From contig JAWQUS010000016.1 in NCBI GenBank assembly GCA_036365455.1, forward strand, positions 13,663,001 to 13,727,000: a stretch of 64,000 bases of DNA, given 5' to 3'. Shown here one piece after another: positions 1 through 11,158 of the stretch. The notes under the pieces are model-generated. The model saw only the letters and a list, made by a program, of their open reading frames with translations. It ran no database searches and had not been told where the DNA came from. Numbering within the stretch: position 1 is the first letter of the stretch; each line of letters begins with the position of its first letter. The stretch is from Macrosoma leucophasiata (lineage: Eukaryota; Arthropoda; Insecta; Lepidoptera; Hedylidae). The position numbers and the translations under genes are program-made.

Positions 1-340
1 GGGCGCTCTTCTAGCGAGCTATGATGCAGTGACGTACGTACTGCACCTGCGAACCACCACGACCGTAATGTGCGGGCGTTTGAACGTACGGGCGGACCTA
101 TTGTCCGTCCGGCGCCGGATGCCCGCTCGTAGTGTTGACACCGATGGCAGTATACGCCGGTCTGGATCTGCGCCGCCAGTGAGAGGGGTGGAGGTGCGGG
201 GAAGGGGTGTTTCAGTAAAGAAACAATCGGTTACATGTGATATGACCGAAAAGCAGGCCAGCCAAGCCTTGGTAACCCTACCCCGACGACCTAGTTCTAT
301 CGTAGAATCACTGGGGTCTTCCAGTCTTCCAGTCTTCCAG
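1..340. other. GC-rich island at window edge, unclassified
   Basis: This block is far richer in G+C than the AT-rich DNA that follows and stays open on the + strand from 29 to 538 (169 codons). The first ~100 residues are rich in Arg, Val and Ser; the rest is a hydrophobic run encoded by a pyrimidine tract. At 317-340 an 8-bp unit TCTTCCAG is repeated three times, and CACTTGTTT-type units follow to ~390. I recognise no domain. It could be the end of a retroelement ORF or UTR, or a 5' exon with its upstream part outside the window. The composition change is seen; the function is unknown. Confidence 0.3.
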
Positions 341-1271
341 GTTCACTTTTTCTTCTTGTTACTTCACTTGTTTCCACTTGTTTTCACTTGCTGGAGACCA
401 TGTCATACTTTGGAATTTGCCCTGAGCCCCATTATTCGAACAATACCGTCAAGAGAGCCTCATTTTTCGGTCGTATTTTGCCCGAATTTGTGCTTATTTT
501 TTGTTATGGCTGACCTGGTTTTCTTTCTTTATTTTTAAAATTCTCATAGTTACATACATGTGTTATACATATTTACCATCGTTACAGTTTTCTCTATTAT
601 TGTACATAAGTTTTATTAACATTCATAAAAAGACTAAAAAGTAATTCGTAAGTTAATATAAAAAATGTAACAATTTTCCGCGTATTTCTTTAAACATTTC
701 TTAATAACTTTTATATGCTATGACTAATTATTATAAAAAGTACATAAAAACAAAGAACAAACATTACTCTATCCGAAAACAATACACAAATAAACGTGAC
801 ATCTAAAAAAGGAACCTAAAACATTCGTAAAATAAGAAAATGATAAAACATAAAATAATAAGAAAATTACGTTTCCTGCCTATATCCCTTACATTATAGA
901 GGTTTAATTATATAAAATGACTTCCTATAATAAATTCTCACATGACTAACATTATTTAAAGTTGATATAAGGCAAAGAATTAAAATCGTATCCAAAACTA
1001 TCGTACGAGGAGAACGTCTATACATAGGTATACATCTATACACGTTATTTACTTTCTACAAACGTTACGCGAAGACTACTTTGACGTACACTTACACTTT
1101 TGGTCTTTGTTACACAAACACATTCATTGATCACCTTTGTCCGTGGTCGTCGCCGACAGGACCTCTTAACTGGCATATCTGACTTGGTGTTACTGAAAAT
1201 CTATCCAATTAGAAATCTTGAAAATCACCCGCATGGTGGTAGAGCCGAGAATAGAACCAGACGTAGAATAA
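341..1271. other. AT-rich DNA, no feature seen
   Basis: Low-complexity AT-rich sequence with many stops in all frames. I see no gene, RNA or repeat that I can name. Confidence 0.5.
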
Positions 1272-1455
1272 ATATTGGGATTTTTTCCATTCTCTAGAAG
1301 TTTTCCAGTGCCACTGTCAGAGTTTGATGATGTACCCGTAGATACCAATAGGCTCGACAGCTGGACAAAACATAACTGGCGAATCTAGGCTGCTTGCATG
1401 CATGTATATACCTCTGTCTACCCCTATTTAGATTGCGGGCGTGAACTAACGTTAG
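1272..1455 (+). repeat. SINE-A, 5'-truncated copy
   Basis: It matches the 3' two thirds of the SINE-A family seen in full at 51551-51865: the run from the TTTTTCCATTCTCTAG block through GATGTACCCGTAGAT and CTGGCGAATC to the CTCTGTCTACCCC tail. The tRNA-like head is missing. Diverged, so an old copy. Confidence 0.7.
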
Positions 1456-1571
1456 TAAAGATGTATTTCTTTGGAATCACCATATTTTAACTAATGAAAG
1501 AGCTCAAGTTACACAGCTCCCGAACGTAAATATCACCATATTACTTATTCCACCTCACGCTAAATAGTATA

Positions 1572-1695
1572 CAGCGTTATCGTGTTCTAGTCAAGTGTAC
1601 AGCCTGTAATTTTCGGCACCGAGCGATAAAAGCTTAAGCCCCAGGACAACGCATTTGCGCATACGCTAAAATCACTGCTGCATGCTTATTGCCAA
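1572..1695 (+). repeat. Repeat-C, degraded copy
   Basis: Shares the order of repeat-C blocks: the TTATCGTGTTC block, CTGTAATTTTCGGCACCGAG, GGACAACGCATTTGCG and the GCATGCTTATTGCC end. Both ends are eroded. Confidence 0.6.
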
Positions 1696-2510
1696 TTCGT
1701 GACATACTTAAATATATAATACTATTCATAAAAACTACATTAAAATCTATAGTAGTGTATAAGATCAAAGAAGACAGGCGGCGAGAAGTGATTTTGTGTT
1801 ATCTTACACTACGGAGAGATATATTGTTTTTTATGTGTTAGTTTGTTTTTTAGGTATTTGTTTAATCTCGATGCGCAAATTACACAGTGATTGGTTCTAC
1901 AACAAACTTCACAGTATTAAGTGACTTATTAACTTACGCCCTTGAATTAAAAGCACTACTAGGGTTTTGCCAGAATGATTAGCGTTGATTGTAAACAGTA
2001 CAGCAATCCGATCCCGTATTTACAACATGGATGGCTATAAATAACTCGGCCCATGAAGGCTTTCTGCGAACGCTCTGTGCCGTTCCCAACTCCCAAAGGG
2101 CGACGATTTATGCTGGCAACAAAATAAAACTAGTTGCATGTATCAGTATTGTTGAAAAAATGCAATATGATGTACGTTTTATGATATTGCTCTGCCAATT
2201 CAAAATTGTCTAGTCTCTAAAACTATATGTTATGGAATACAGAAAATTTAACTTGTATAGGTTGTAAAGCTGTTTCCCTGGGGATTATTTTGTATGTAGT
2301 TACCTGGTGTTGTTTCGTTTTATTCATAAATATGAGGCAATTGCGATGCGTAGGGTATGTACCGTACAATTGAGTGATTTATTATGAAACCTTAAATAAT
2401 CAGCCGAAAGATGGCTACTGCTGGACCAAGTCTCCCCCCATAAAAGGGAAATGCCATAATCGCCACGCTTGGCTTGCGTATTGGCGATGCGGTTACGCTG
2501 CTGCCCATCT
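1696..2510. other. AT-rich DNA, no feature seen
   Basis: Contains short chance ORFs only (for example 2031-2213, 60 codons), with no recognisable domain, start context or splice structure that I would defend. Confidence 0.4.
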
Positions 2511-2800
2511 TTTTTTTAATGTTATGGAAGTGTTAAACAAGCATGCAGTTCACGTTGATGTTAATTGATGACTGCAGCCTATAGACACCCACACAAAGAT
2601 CAAGGTCAAAATGTAGATGCGTTACCACTCCTGAGGCCTAAGGTGTTATGCCTCTGCGCCGGAAATTACAGGGCCGTACATTGACCACCACCTGACCGGA
2701 ACACGATAGTGCTGAACACTACCATTTAGCGGCAAGTATATTAGGTAATGCAGTGGTGCCTACGCCCGCGAGCTCCTTCACTGGAGCTCTACCACCAGTG
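2511..2800 (-). repeat. Repeat-C, nearly full copy, reverse
   Basis: Read on the minus strand it begins ACTGGTGGTAGAGCTCCAGT, passes the GTAGTGTTCAGCACTATCGT block and ends with GCATGC followed by an A-rich tail (T-rich at 2511 on the + strand). The head resembles a tRNA box A region (GGTGGTAGAGC), and the family has a fixed head and an A-rich tail, so I read it as a SINE-like element of about 290 bp. At least 15 other copies or fragments are in the window. Confidence 0.75.
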
Positions 2801-3502
2801 AAGACTACATATGTTATTCTATCCAGCACCTTACTAAAATCTTCAATACAGCATAGTTCGTACGTAAAAGTGCAGTTAAACATTTTACGAATACCTAAAG
2901 ATATTTGAAAAGAGCCTTCGAAATATTCAAAAATAGCAGTCAGTTCAAATAAAATCCCCAGCACGGCTCTTGAAAGAAATTATTCTAGTGGTTACACCGC
3001 AGAAGCCAAACCGAATCTTACATCGGCTTTTTAAAAGTTAGATATTTTCTGCATTTTACAACGTGGATTCCACGAAAATTGGAGAAGCCGGGCCAAATTT
3101 TCATAATAATGATGCGCCATAAACATTGTGCATTACCACTTTATTAATGCGAACATAAAGTACGGTCGAGACAGCGACTAGTGATAACAGCATCTTTATT
3201 CGCGGTTATATCTGCCAAATATTAAATATTGTGGAAGAAGTGGCAATTGCAATTTTTTTTCGCTTCGTTTAATATACGTACTTTTATTTAGTACAGCCGT
3301 GCCTTGAGAGAAGACTTATGTTAGTTAACATAGGCATCATTTGAGTCGATATTGTGGTAGTATATGTGTATTCGGTGTTTTTTTGTAATGGTTTGGGTTA
3401 ACAAACAGTGTTACAACCAATGTTTACATATATAAGTAAATTACAATTCATTTTACTTATCATAACACCCGCACCGTCAACCACAGATATTTATAAAATT
3501 TA
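2801..3502. other. AT-rich DNA, no feature seen
   Basis: No named repeat or credible ORF recognised. Confidence 0.4.
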
Positions 3503-3762
3503 CTAGCTGACTCGGCAAACTTCGTATTGCCTGAGAATGAAATAATGTGTTTGACATATTTGATAGATACTGACTATTTGTATGAAAACATTAAAATTAT
3601 GGTTTTTACTATTTCCCTTCAATTTCTTCATATTTTCTTAACTTTTAAACCTTCCCTGGGCTTCTAGAAATAATTCAAAACTAAAATTAACCAAATCGGT
3701 AGAACCGTTCTCGAGTTTTAGCGAGGCTAACGAACAGCAATTGATTTTTATATAAAAGAAGA
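3503..3762 (-). mobile_element. Non-autonomous Helitron, reverse
   Basis: On the minus strand it starts A|TCTTC and ends CAGCTAG|T after a CGAAGTTTGCC block, the A^T insertion with 5'-TC and CTRR-3' expected of Helitrons. It is the same subfamily as 32345-32598, sharing the CTCGAGAACGG and CCGATTTGG blocks and the GTTTGCCG...CAGCTAG end. It has no Rep/helicase coding capacity. Confidence 0.7.
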
Positions 3763-4109
3763 TAAGTTACGCAACAAACAATTGTTAATGATGGCATGGA
3801 GTTTACAAAAGAAAAAAAAATACAAATTAAACTAAGTAATTAGCCAAACTGCCATACAACATAATTATCTAATTAAAATATAACAGAACCAACCTTGCAT
3901 CTATGATTTTTTTGTTACATTTATCTCTCAAGTACATTAATTAGTTTTTACAGATGTGAGATAACAAGAACATGAATTAACTAGAAGAACTATTTACTAG
4001 CTATACACTCATTTTACCGACATATATCTCATAAGAAGGTAAAAATAGATTAACAAGTAACGTACCTACTCGTATTTATGATAACAAGAAGTTAATAGAA
4101 TATTTAGGA

Positions 4110-4161
4110 AATGCGTTATATATATGAACTTTATTTATAAAGTTCATATATATAACGCATT
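4110..4161. repeat. Perfect 24-bp snap-back palindrome
   Basis: Arms 4110-4133 and 4138-4161 are exact reverse complements separated by the 4-nt loop TTTA. The arms begin AATGCGTT and end GAACTTTA, with an ATATATAT core. Transcribed, it would form an uninterrupted 24-bp hairpin. No flanking target duplication or family relationship is seen. Confidence 0.9.
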
Positions 4162-4167
4162 CTTCAA

Positions 4168-4310
4168 AGTCTTAGGAATCGGCGTGCATGTATGAAGAGA
4201 ATGATGAAGGTAGACGAGGCACGAGAGGTTTGTCTGAACCGGGATATCTGGCGCTCTACATTCTCTGCCTACCCCGTTAGGGACCTGGCGTGAAGATACA
4301 TATATACATA
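4168..4310 (+). pseudogene. LINE RT C-terminus and 3' end fragment
   Basis: An open frame at 4192-4293 encodes 34 residues ending RDIWRSTFSAYPVRDLA before TGA. This resembles the extreme C-terminus of insect LINE reverse transcriptases, followed by an (ATAC)n-type tail. A second, more decayed copy is at 46257-46385, beginning with the same GGAATCGGCGTGCAT block. The SINE-A 3' end also shares the CTCTGCCTACCCC...GGCGTGA stretch, which suggests SINE-A borrows this LINE's 3' end. The family name (RTE-like) is inference. Confidence 0.55.
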
Positions 4311-4735
4311 CATACATTTATAAAGTTAGTTAATTAGGATTAAGTAGATTTAATTATTTTTGGATTGTCTGACTTAAGAGAAAATTAATTTCAGTATGTA
4401 TGACTTAAAACAACAGACTCGGGAAGACATGATATCTAGCGAATTAAAATAAGTATTAAAGGTATGGAATAGTCGATAGAATGGTGATCGTTTACCAGCA
4501 TTTGTTTTGCATGGAACAGTGGCAAATAGTTGACACGGCTTGCGACAATGTGTTCTAGTGGGATTCTATTACATAATTTATTTATGACTGATATACAATC
4601 GTATTTGTTTGTGTAATTAAAATTACATTCATATTTTAATTGTAAAATAATAATTAATGTTTAAGTATAATCTAAAGCTCAACTTGGCTTGCCTTACCTA
4701 TATTATCTAAATAAGATTATATTATTATAGATTTA
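4311..4735. other. AT-rich DNA, no feature seen
   Basis: No named repeat or ORF. Confidence 0.4.
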
Positions 4736-4955
4736 CTAGCTGCCTCAACGAACTTAATATCGCCTTGGAGGTATAAAAATGACAAAAAAAATAGAAAATT
4801 AATATCTGTGGAAAATCACCTTAACCATTTAGGGATTAAAAAATAGACTACGACCAATTCTCATACTGAACACACATACAAAGGTTCATAATGATCGGAC
4901 AAGACATCTCGGAGGAGTATTGTTACTAACATTGTGCGCGCGCGCGCGTGTGTGT
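4736..4955 (-). mobile_element. Non-autonomous Helitron cut by CG/TG microsatellite
   Basis: The CTAG end is at 4736-4739 and the body closely parallels the complete copy at 12904-13132: CTGCCTC, TATCGCCTTGGAGGTATA, CATTTAGGGAT, CATAATGATCGG and a CATTGTG block. The terminal ~30 bp expected at the 5' end is replaced by a (GC)n run (4935-4948) grading into TG repeats, so the microsatellite probably grew in, or replaced, the GTGTCACAATGTT terminal segment. Confidence 0.65.
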
Positions 4956-5536
4956 TAGTGTGAGTGTGTCTGTGATCTCGTGATCTTACTTTGAATGTTA
5001 TTTCTGTTATACAATACTTTACAGAAAGCTAATTTTAATTGAGTAGTCCTCCTAGCACAGCGAGTACATTCAGTGGCAGACGTGTCAGTTTTATACGTTT
5101 TAAAGTAGTTATTATGTCGTACAGTCTTGAAATGTAAATTAAAGTATAAATAAAAATTTGAGGGAACTGAAGTGATACTATCCAATCTGACGTCGATTCA
5201 ATACTGGTTTACGTAGGCTCGTAGACCACTGTTAAGGCTCGTAGTACAATGCTACGCAACGTGAGCGAAAGTACGGTCGAAGACCTTAGAAGCGTGTCAC
5301 CGGCTTATTGTATCAATTATCAATCTCATATTTAATAACAATGCTTGCCAATCTTCATAAAAAACAAGACTAAGATTATTTTTCTTGTAAGCGAAATCTT
5401 GTAATTTCAAAGATACAATGACTTGTTTTGTGGCCTCAAGCGATACAAACATCGTTAATTATTTCTGGCTCAAATTTAATCTCGTAGAAATAAAACTGAT
5501 ATAGGTAAGTGTAACATTTCTGACGTAATTATTATG
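4956..5536. other. AT-rich DNA, no feature seen
   Basis: No named element; short ORFs only. Confidence 0.4.
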
Positions 5537-5978
5537 AAAACGGCCACGTACGTGTCGGGACACGCGTAATATAGGGTTCAGTTTTTCAAGTACGTTTTAT
5601 AAGTTAATCGACTATTACTCGTAAAGTTGTAAATCATTAGTTACAATAGTTTTTCTTTTGATGTCGTAAAATAACATGCTTACTACCTTATTTTTTCAGT
5701 TTAACGTCGTTTAGCTGGCGGAGGGAGGCTGATACTTGTTTCTGACAAAAATTGGCATTTTGATGGTAAAAATTTCACACATTTATCATTTTTTAATTGT
5801 TTTCTCAAACTTGAAACAGTTTTTAAGGACTTGGTTCACAAGACACATGAGAGCCGAAAAAATCCCATTTTATGTGTACGGGAGGCACTATACATTTTCA
5901 TATATTTTAGTTTACCACTTTGTCAGCATAACTAACACTTATATTCACGTTAAATTCCAGTTTTCTAGTACTAAGATT
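5537..5978 (+). repeat. Family E interspersed repeat
   Basis: Starts AACGGCCACGTACGTGTCGG and follows the same block order as the copy at 24928-25472: GACTATTACTCG, an ATAGTTTTTC block, AAAAATTGGCA, GGGAGGCAC and TACCACTTTGTCAGC. It is a recurrent lepidopteran repeat type opening with an AACCGGTCAAGTGCG-like head. A 100-codon ORF at 5736-6038 lies inside it but is not conserved as a frame in the other copies, so I do not call it a gene. Confidence 0.65.
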
Positions 5979-6398
5979 ACACTGGTGGTAGGTTCTTACT
6001 ACTTCTTACGGTGGAGCTCAAATGCGTGGAAATCGTAGCATTAATAATCCATCTTCCGCTAACTGGTTCCAATTGATCAGTGAAGTAGAATACGACCGTC
6101 TTAAGACGAAACGTCTATTTACGTTCAGCATAAAAAATGTTACGCTAAGATAGGCCGATAATTTCACATCACATAGCAAAATAGATTAGAACTCTGAGAT
6201 GATAGTGCATCTATATTGAGACTCACATTGCTATATCTATGGGCTGTAGTGTTCACTAACCATCCATACAAACTGCGTGCTTGTGTACCATTCTCATTTC
6301 GTAAAAAATACATACTTAATTATTAGTTCTCGTATGCATATTGAGAAGGTGTGCATGTATGACTTAGCATCTCTACAACTTCTGTACAGTACAGTAAC

Positions 6399-6508
6399 TT
6401 TTTTATGTAATGAAGGTGGCAAACAAGCATGCAGTTCACAATGATGTTAAGTGATGACTGCAGCCTGTAGACACTTACACCAAAGACCAGAGTTCAAAAT
6501 GCAAATGC
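6399..6508 (-). repeat. Repeat-C tail fragment, reverse
   Basis: Matches the A-rich tail and ~100 bp next to it: TTTTTTATGTAATG, GGCAAACAAGCATGCAGTTC and TTAAGTGATGACTGCAGCCT. Confidence 0.7.
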
Positions 6509-7440
6509 TTACTTTCTAGTAATATATTTCAATAAAACCTATCGGTAATGTTCACATTGAATTCTACTACGCTACGAGTTTTGGTTTTAGTGAGTCGTAA
6601 TTTTATAAATTAAGTTATTGAACGACCTGAACAATGAGACTCTATATATAATTCAAGGAAATACTTATTAGGGAGAGTGCTTCCGATAGTATACGCCGTC
6701 CAAACTACCCCAGCAACTTCATCACTGTTAATCCTATATGGATAAATTGAACTTTGATTACTTTAGTTAAAGCTTTGGTTTGTGGAATTTCATCAATGTG
6801 ATGATAAGTTTCGGACCTTTATGACGAAACTCGATAGTAAAAATATTTTTTTTTGGAAGAAAAGCTCCAAAAAATGTTTGTATTAACACTCTTATTCTAA
6901 GACGTTACTTGATACGTTGCTTGACTCACACTCAGCTTAGGATACTTTATGTGGACGACTCGAAATCCATATTCTTGGTTGTATTTTGACAGTAACTCAT
7001 GTGTATGGATTATCATATGGATAATTCATAAAGTCTTGAAAATCCGTTTCTATAGAAAAATATGGTATTTAATTATATTTCCAGACAGTTCCGACACGAA
7101 AAACTTATTGAGCGCAAGAATATGGCGTAAATGTAAACACTCCTCGAAACTTCAAGGTCGGTCGTGAGATACCTTGGAGTTTTACAATTGCTTTCTTACC
7201 TCAAACGGAGGCAGAATGTCGAGTTGACGTTATAAGTTACCACTAAGAATACCAATTCCATTGAGTAAGGTCGAGTAAAGGTCATGATTATGACTTAGAA
7301 TATGGATGTTAGTGGTTGGTGCTCCGCAGGTGCAGATCATATGTGTATTTACCACCATATAAACTGCAATCAAACCGTGTTATCAATCCAGTACTGACGT
7401 GTTTTGATAGTAGTTTGATAGTAATATAGTCAGTTATTTA
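6509..7440. other. AT-rich DNA, no feature seen
   Basis: No named repeat or credible ORF. Confidence 0.4.
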
Positions 7441-7770
7441 CAGACCGGTCCCGGAGGAATGGGAGTGTCAGGGATGAACTGACCCTCAACCGCCCAGTTG
7501 CCTCCCCATCACGTCCCCATCTGACGGTGGTACCACCGCTAGACAGCTGGGAATAGGGTGCAGGGCCAACGACCTACCCCTACACCTCTTCCCCAGCCGT
7601 TTCTTCACCACGGCAGCGAGAGGTGGGCAAAGCCACGCCCAACGCCGCTCCTTCTCTGGGTTCCTCTTGGCTTCGCCGGTGTGAAGCCAACCACCGGGTA
7701 CTGAGCCCGCCACGACAAAGCAGAAACCCTCGGGGGAGTGGCTTACTGAACCTCTGGACCAACTGGCTAG
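7441..7770 (-). repeat. GC-rich block, probable retroelement piece
   Basis: Sharp-edged ~330-bp GC-rich block in AT-rich surroundings. On the minus strand it carries overlapping open frames (7486-7713, 75 codons; 7580-7762, 60 codons) rich in Arg, Pro and Gly with no domain I recognise. The composition resembles the UTR or ORF1 region of lepidopteran R1-type LINEs and the GC-rich block at 49384-49880, but I cannot show homology. The strand is tentative. Confidence 0.3.
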
Positions 7771-8650
7771 TTAATACGAGTATACAGCTGCGATGTCTTT
7801 CCTGGCTCGTTAATATTAAAATATTAATATCAATGATTTAACTATTTTATTCTATTAATATTTTTTCATAGATTTGATTTACATCCGGAGATAAAAGACA
7901 CAAAATAATCCGTCGGTTTCACTTCGAGTTATGGAGTCGAGTGGATAGAAACGATAAAACGGATAAAAGTGAGTAAAGAATTTTTAAAGAGAAACTTAGA
8001 TACCTAATCTGAAAACAAACATTACATTATCATTGCGTGAATGATACCATTTGCGTAATGATGCAAAGAAAAATTTCAAGCCGATCATTTTTTCACTTAA
8101 CAGCAACTTCATTAAGTTTTCAGAAAGATTCTTTACTTTTCAACTTAAATAAATTAAAGTTCATGAGACCGGAAGATAAACTCAAATAGAGTAACAAACT
8201 TTCCTTTTACGATAACATTGGGCACCGATTACTCCTTTCTTCCTACTTCCTTTCAGTTTAGGTATCGGTAAATGGTCATAGCTTTTTGTCTTGTATTATC
8301 TTTTTGATCTCGTTCACAAGTATAGTGTCATACAAAAAGTATTTAGTTCTATCTAATATCTTGGTAGTTTGAACCACATTAAAATTAATTAAATTAAATT
8401 AGTTTTTTTCTGGGTCTTTTCGGGGTTTTTTAGGGGTCTCCTATAAGCAGATACGTAAATTTATTTAGGCTGTGAGTCCTTTGAGCTCGCCAATTAACCG
8501 GTGAAATAGTCCCCGTCTCAAGACAGACTGCCTACGTCAGTTCATTAGAAAAACATTTTTTTTCTTAACACAATTGATTAAATTGAATACGTTTGCATTT
8601 CCACCAACAAAGTGTTGAGTCAGACTTTGAGTCAGATTTAGACAACCACT
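7771..8650. other. AT-rich DNA, no feature seen
   Basis: No named element. It includes a G/T-rich run near 8400-8440. Confidence 0.4.
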
Positions 8651-8752
8651 TTTTTATGTTATAACGGTTGTCAAGCAAGCATGTAGTTCACATAAGTGAT
8701 GACTGCAGCCTATAGAAACCCACACAAAGACCAGAGGTCAAAATTTAGATGT
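8651..8752 (-). repeat. Repeat-C tail fragment, reverse
   Basis: Tail-end blocks TTTTTTATGTTATAACGG, CAAGCATG and AGTGATGACTGCAGCCTATA are present, with a small internal deletion relative to 2511-2800. Confidence 0.65.
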
Positions 8753-9744
8753 TTTTCAAATTTCCATCTCCACAACAAGAAAACATTTTTTTCAGTTAAT
8801 TAGCCACTAAGCTTGGCCAATTCCAGGTTTATTTATTGAGGTATGTTCGTGTCACGCAGACAAAGCATGTTTTAACAAAGCCAATAAAACTCGAATCCTA
8901 TTCTATTGTCTTTGAGCACTTATTTTACATAGACTGCGAAATTTTAAATTATTGCCTGGTATTAATTTGTAAGATGCCAATAGCTGTTTATTTGTCGATG
9001 ATTCTAGGAAATTATTAAATTGGTGGAATATTGGACAGATGTCTGTTATTTACGAATATTGAATTGAAATCAATAATGTCTTTGTTTTCTCAATTAATTG
9101 AGTTATTGGAATACACTTTCTTGGTGTCTATATTTAATATCTTTGGGTTTTGCCCAAATAATTAGTGTATTTTTTTCTCCTTTACAAATAAAAGTTAAAT
9201 TACAAAAGTTACCTATTCGTAATGCACCATTACTGCTAGGTACGCTACGCCTTTATTCGATTCCCAGTCGAGGGTAAATTCTATTGAGATTTTTTGCAGT
9301 CAATACTGCTAAATGTTATCGTGACTAAGTAACGTTATATCATAACTGAAATCAGTGACTTCCTTTTCAGCATATGATCACGTAAGAGAAAATAGATGTC
9401 ATACAGTCCCATCTATTGTAATGGGTAAAGCTACTAGCGCTCAGTATGCATAAACTAATATCTTTAAATCAACCTGTTTTGGTGGTTTTGTTGATCCTGG
9501 GCAAACTGGATTCACATTTTCCATTTTGTCTGAAATTAGAAAGAATTTAATTCCATTTCATACAAACCATACGTACCATTCAGGATTAAAGTAAAATTGT
9601 CTTATGATATCATGTTCAGTTCTGATAGACAGCTATACTACCACCATACAGACCATAATAAGGGATTCTATAATACTTTTTTTTTATACGCTTATACTCA
9701 CAGCTCCACATTAGGTGTTATATAAACATGTGTCGTAGATACCG

Positions 9745-9900
9745 TTGTACACATACAACACATACACAAACACCCAGACCCGAAACAAATATCTGTAGGC
9801 CTTACAAATATTTGTTCCGGTGCGGGGATCGAACCCGCGACCCTTCGAATCAAACGGTGGTTTCGCACCGCTGGATTAATCGGGTCGTCGAAATAATACA
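9745..9900 (-). repeat. SINE-B, tRNA-derived, reverse
   Basis: On the minus strand it has a tRNA-like head with a box B match GGTTCGATCCC (reverse complement at 9826-9836), then ACAAATATTTGTAAGGCC, a second ATATTTGTT block, GGTCTGGGTGTTTGTG and a TG-rich tail. Pol III box B in a short non-coding repeat with related copies at 41168-41290 and 44725-44790 supports a SINE rather than a tRNA gene; no cloverleaf or mature tRNA end is evident. Confidence 0.7.
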
Positions 9901-9905
9901 TCCTT

Positions 9906-10939
9906 TATTTATTTTTCTCTCATATTGAGACTGATGTATGAACATTATAGATTTCTACATATTAGAATGGTGACTATCTCATGGTATGTAGCCATATTTA
10001 TACTTTACCTGTATCATATTAACGTAATCCATATTATAACATTATATTGCCAAAAACTGTGGTCTACTATTCGTTTCAATATTGAAATTAATTGTACCTA
10101 CCAAGGCAATAATATCAAATTGAATATTGATTGGAGTTTCAAACTCTAAAATTAATAAATAAGAGAGTTTGTAAAGAATAAATTATAACTAAAAGCGACA
10201 CAAAGAGCCTATTTATATTTATTGAATTACTTAGAATAAAGTCAACTCAAAGTAACTGTCGCTGCTATAAAAGCTTTGCTCATTAGGGGAGCCTCTAAAA
10301 AATCTATGAATTCTCATTAAGGCTATTTAATTTCTGTAATTATCTATAGATAACGGCACCCTAACGGTATGGCGTCTAAAATAATTTTCATAATCTTTGG
10401 AACAGTGGGTCTGTGCTAATGGTCCCTTATTTAATTCGGGCCGCCTCAGCTCAGTAATTACATCAAGTACTATTAATTTCACGTTCCATTCGATCTTGGG
10501 TTCTCAATATTGAAGGTATGCCGCTAGTTATTTATGCTTAGATACATAACGTGCGTATCCCATATAATTTGATTATAACGGTGTGGTTTGAACCCGTACT
10601 ATACCATGCATTGAATTCTCAACTAATATTCGACAGTATGTTAAAATGAAGTTATTTGATTACCTTAGAATATGAAAAGGAACATAATCAATATTTTGAA
10701 CTAATATCTTCAAAATGTGATGATAATTTATATAACTATTTTACTAGGTAGATATGTTTTAATAGTTACTTAATTTAGAGTGCAAAAGAATCTTATTTGT
10801 TGTTTTCCATTATTTTAATAAAATTATATCCTCAAGTGTTCGTAACACAAAAATCTGGTATTTGCTTTGTGTAGGTAAGTATTTAAATTATTCTACAAAT
10901 ACTATAAGGCAGTATTTGTAGAAAATTTTAACACATTTC
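9906..10939. other. AT-rich DNA, no feature seen
   Basis: No named repeat or credible ORF. Confidence 0.4.
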
Positions 10940-11158
10940 ACTGGCGGTAGAACTACAATAACGGAGCTCGCGAGCGTAGGCACCACCGCATTATATTCTA
11001 CTTGCCACGAAATGGCAGTGTTCAGCACTATCGTATATATAGCACTATACTCAGGCCTCTGGAGTGGAAATGCATCAATTGAAATCTCTGGTTCGATGTA
11101 GATGTTTATAGGCTACAGTATTATTTACTATCAATGTGAACTGTATGCTTGTTTGACA
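10940..11158 (+). repeat. Repeat-C copy, forward
   Basis: Runs from ACTGGCGGTAGAACTAC through CACCACCGCATTATA, CAGTGTTCAGCACTATCGT and CTCAGGCCTCTGGAGTGG to CTGTATGCTTGTTTG. The middle GGCCCTGTAATTTCC section is lost. Confidence 0.7.

Noticed and set aside
29..538. 169-codon ORF as a host gene
   Set aside because: Low-complexity composition, a pyrimidine-tract-encoded C-terminus and no recognisable domain; kept only as an unclassified GC-rich block.
7486..7762. Arg/Pro-rich minus-strand ORFs as a gene
   Set aside because: Two overlapping frames in the same GC-rich block, with no domain; more likely retroelement UTR-type sequence.
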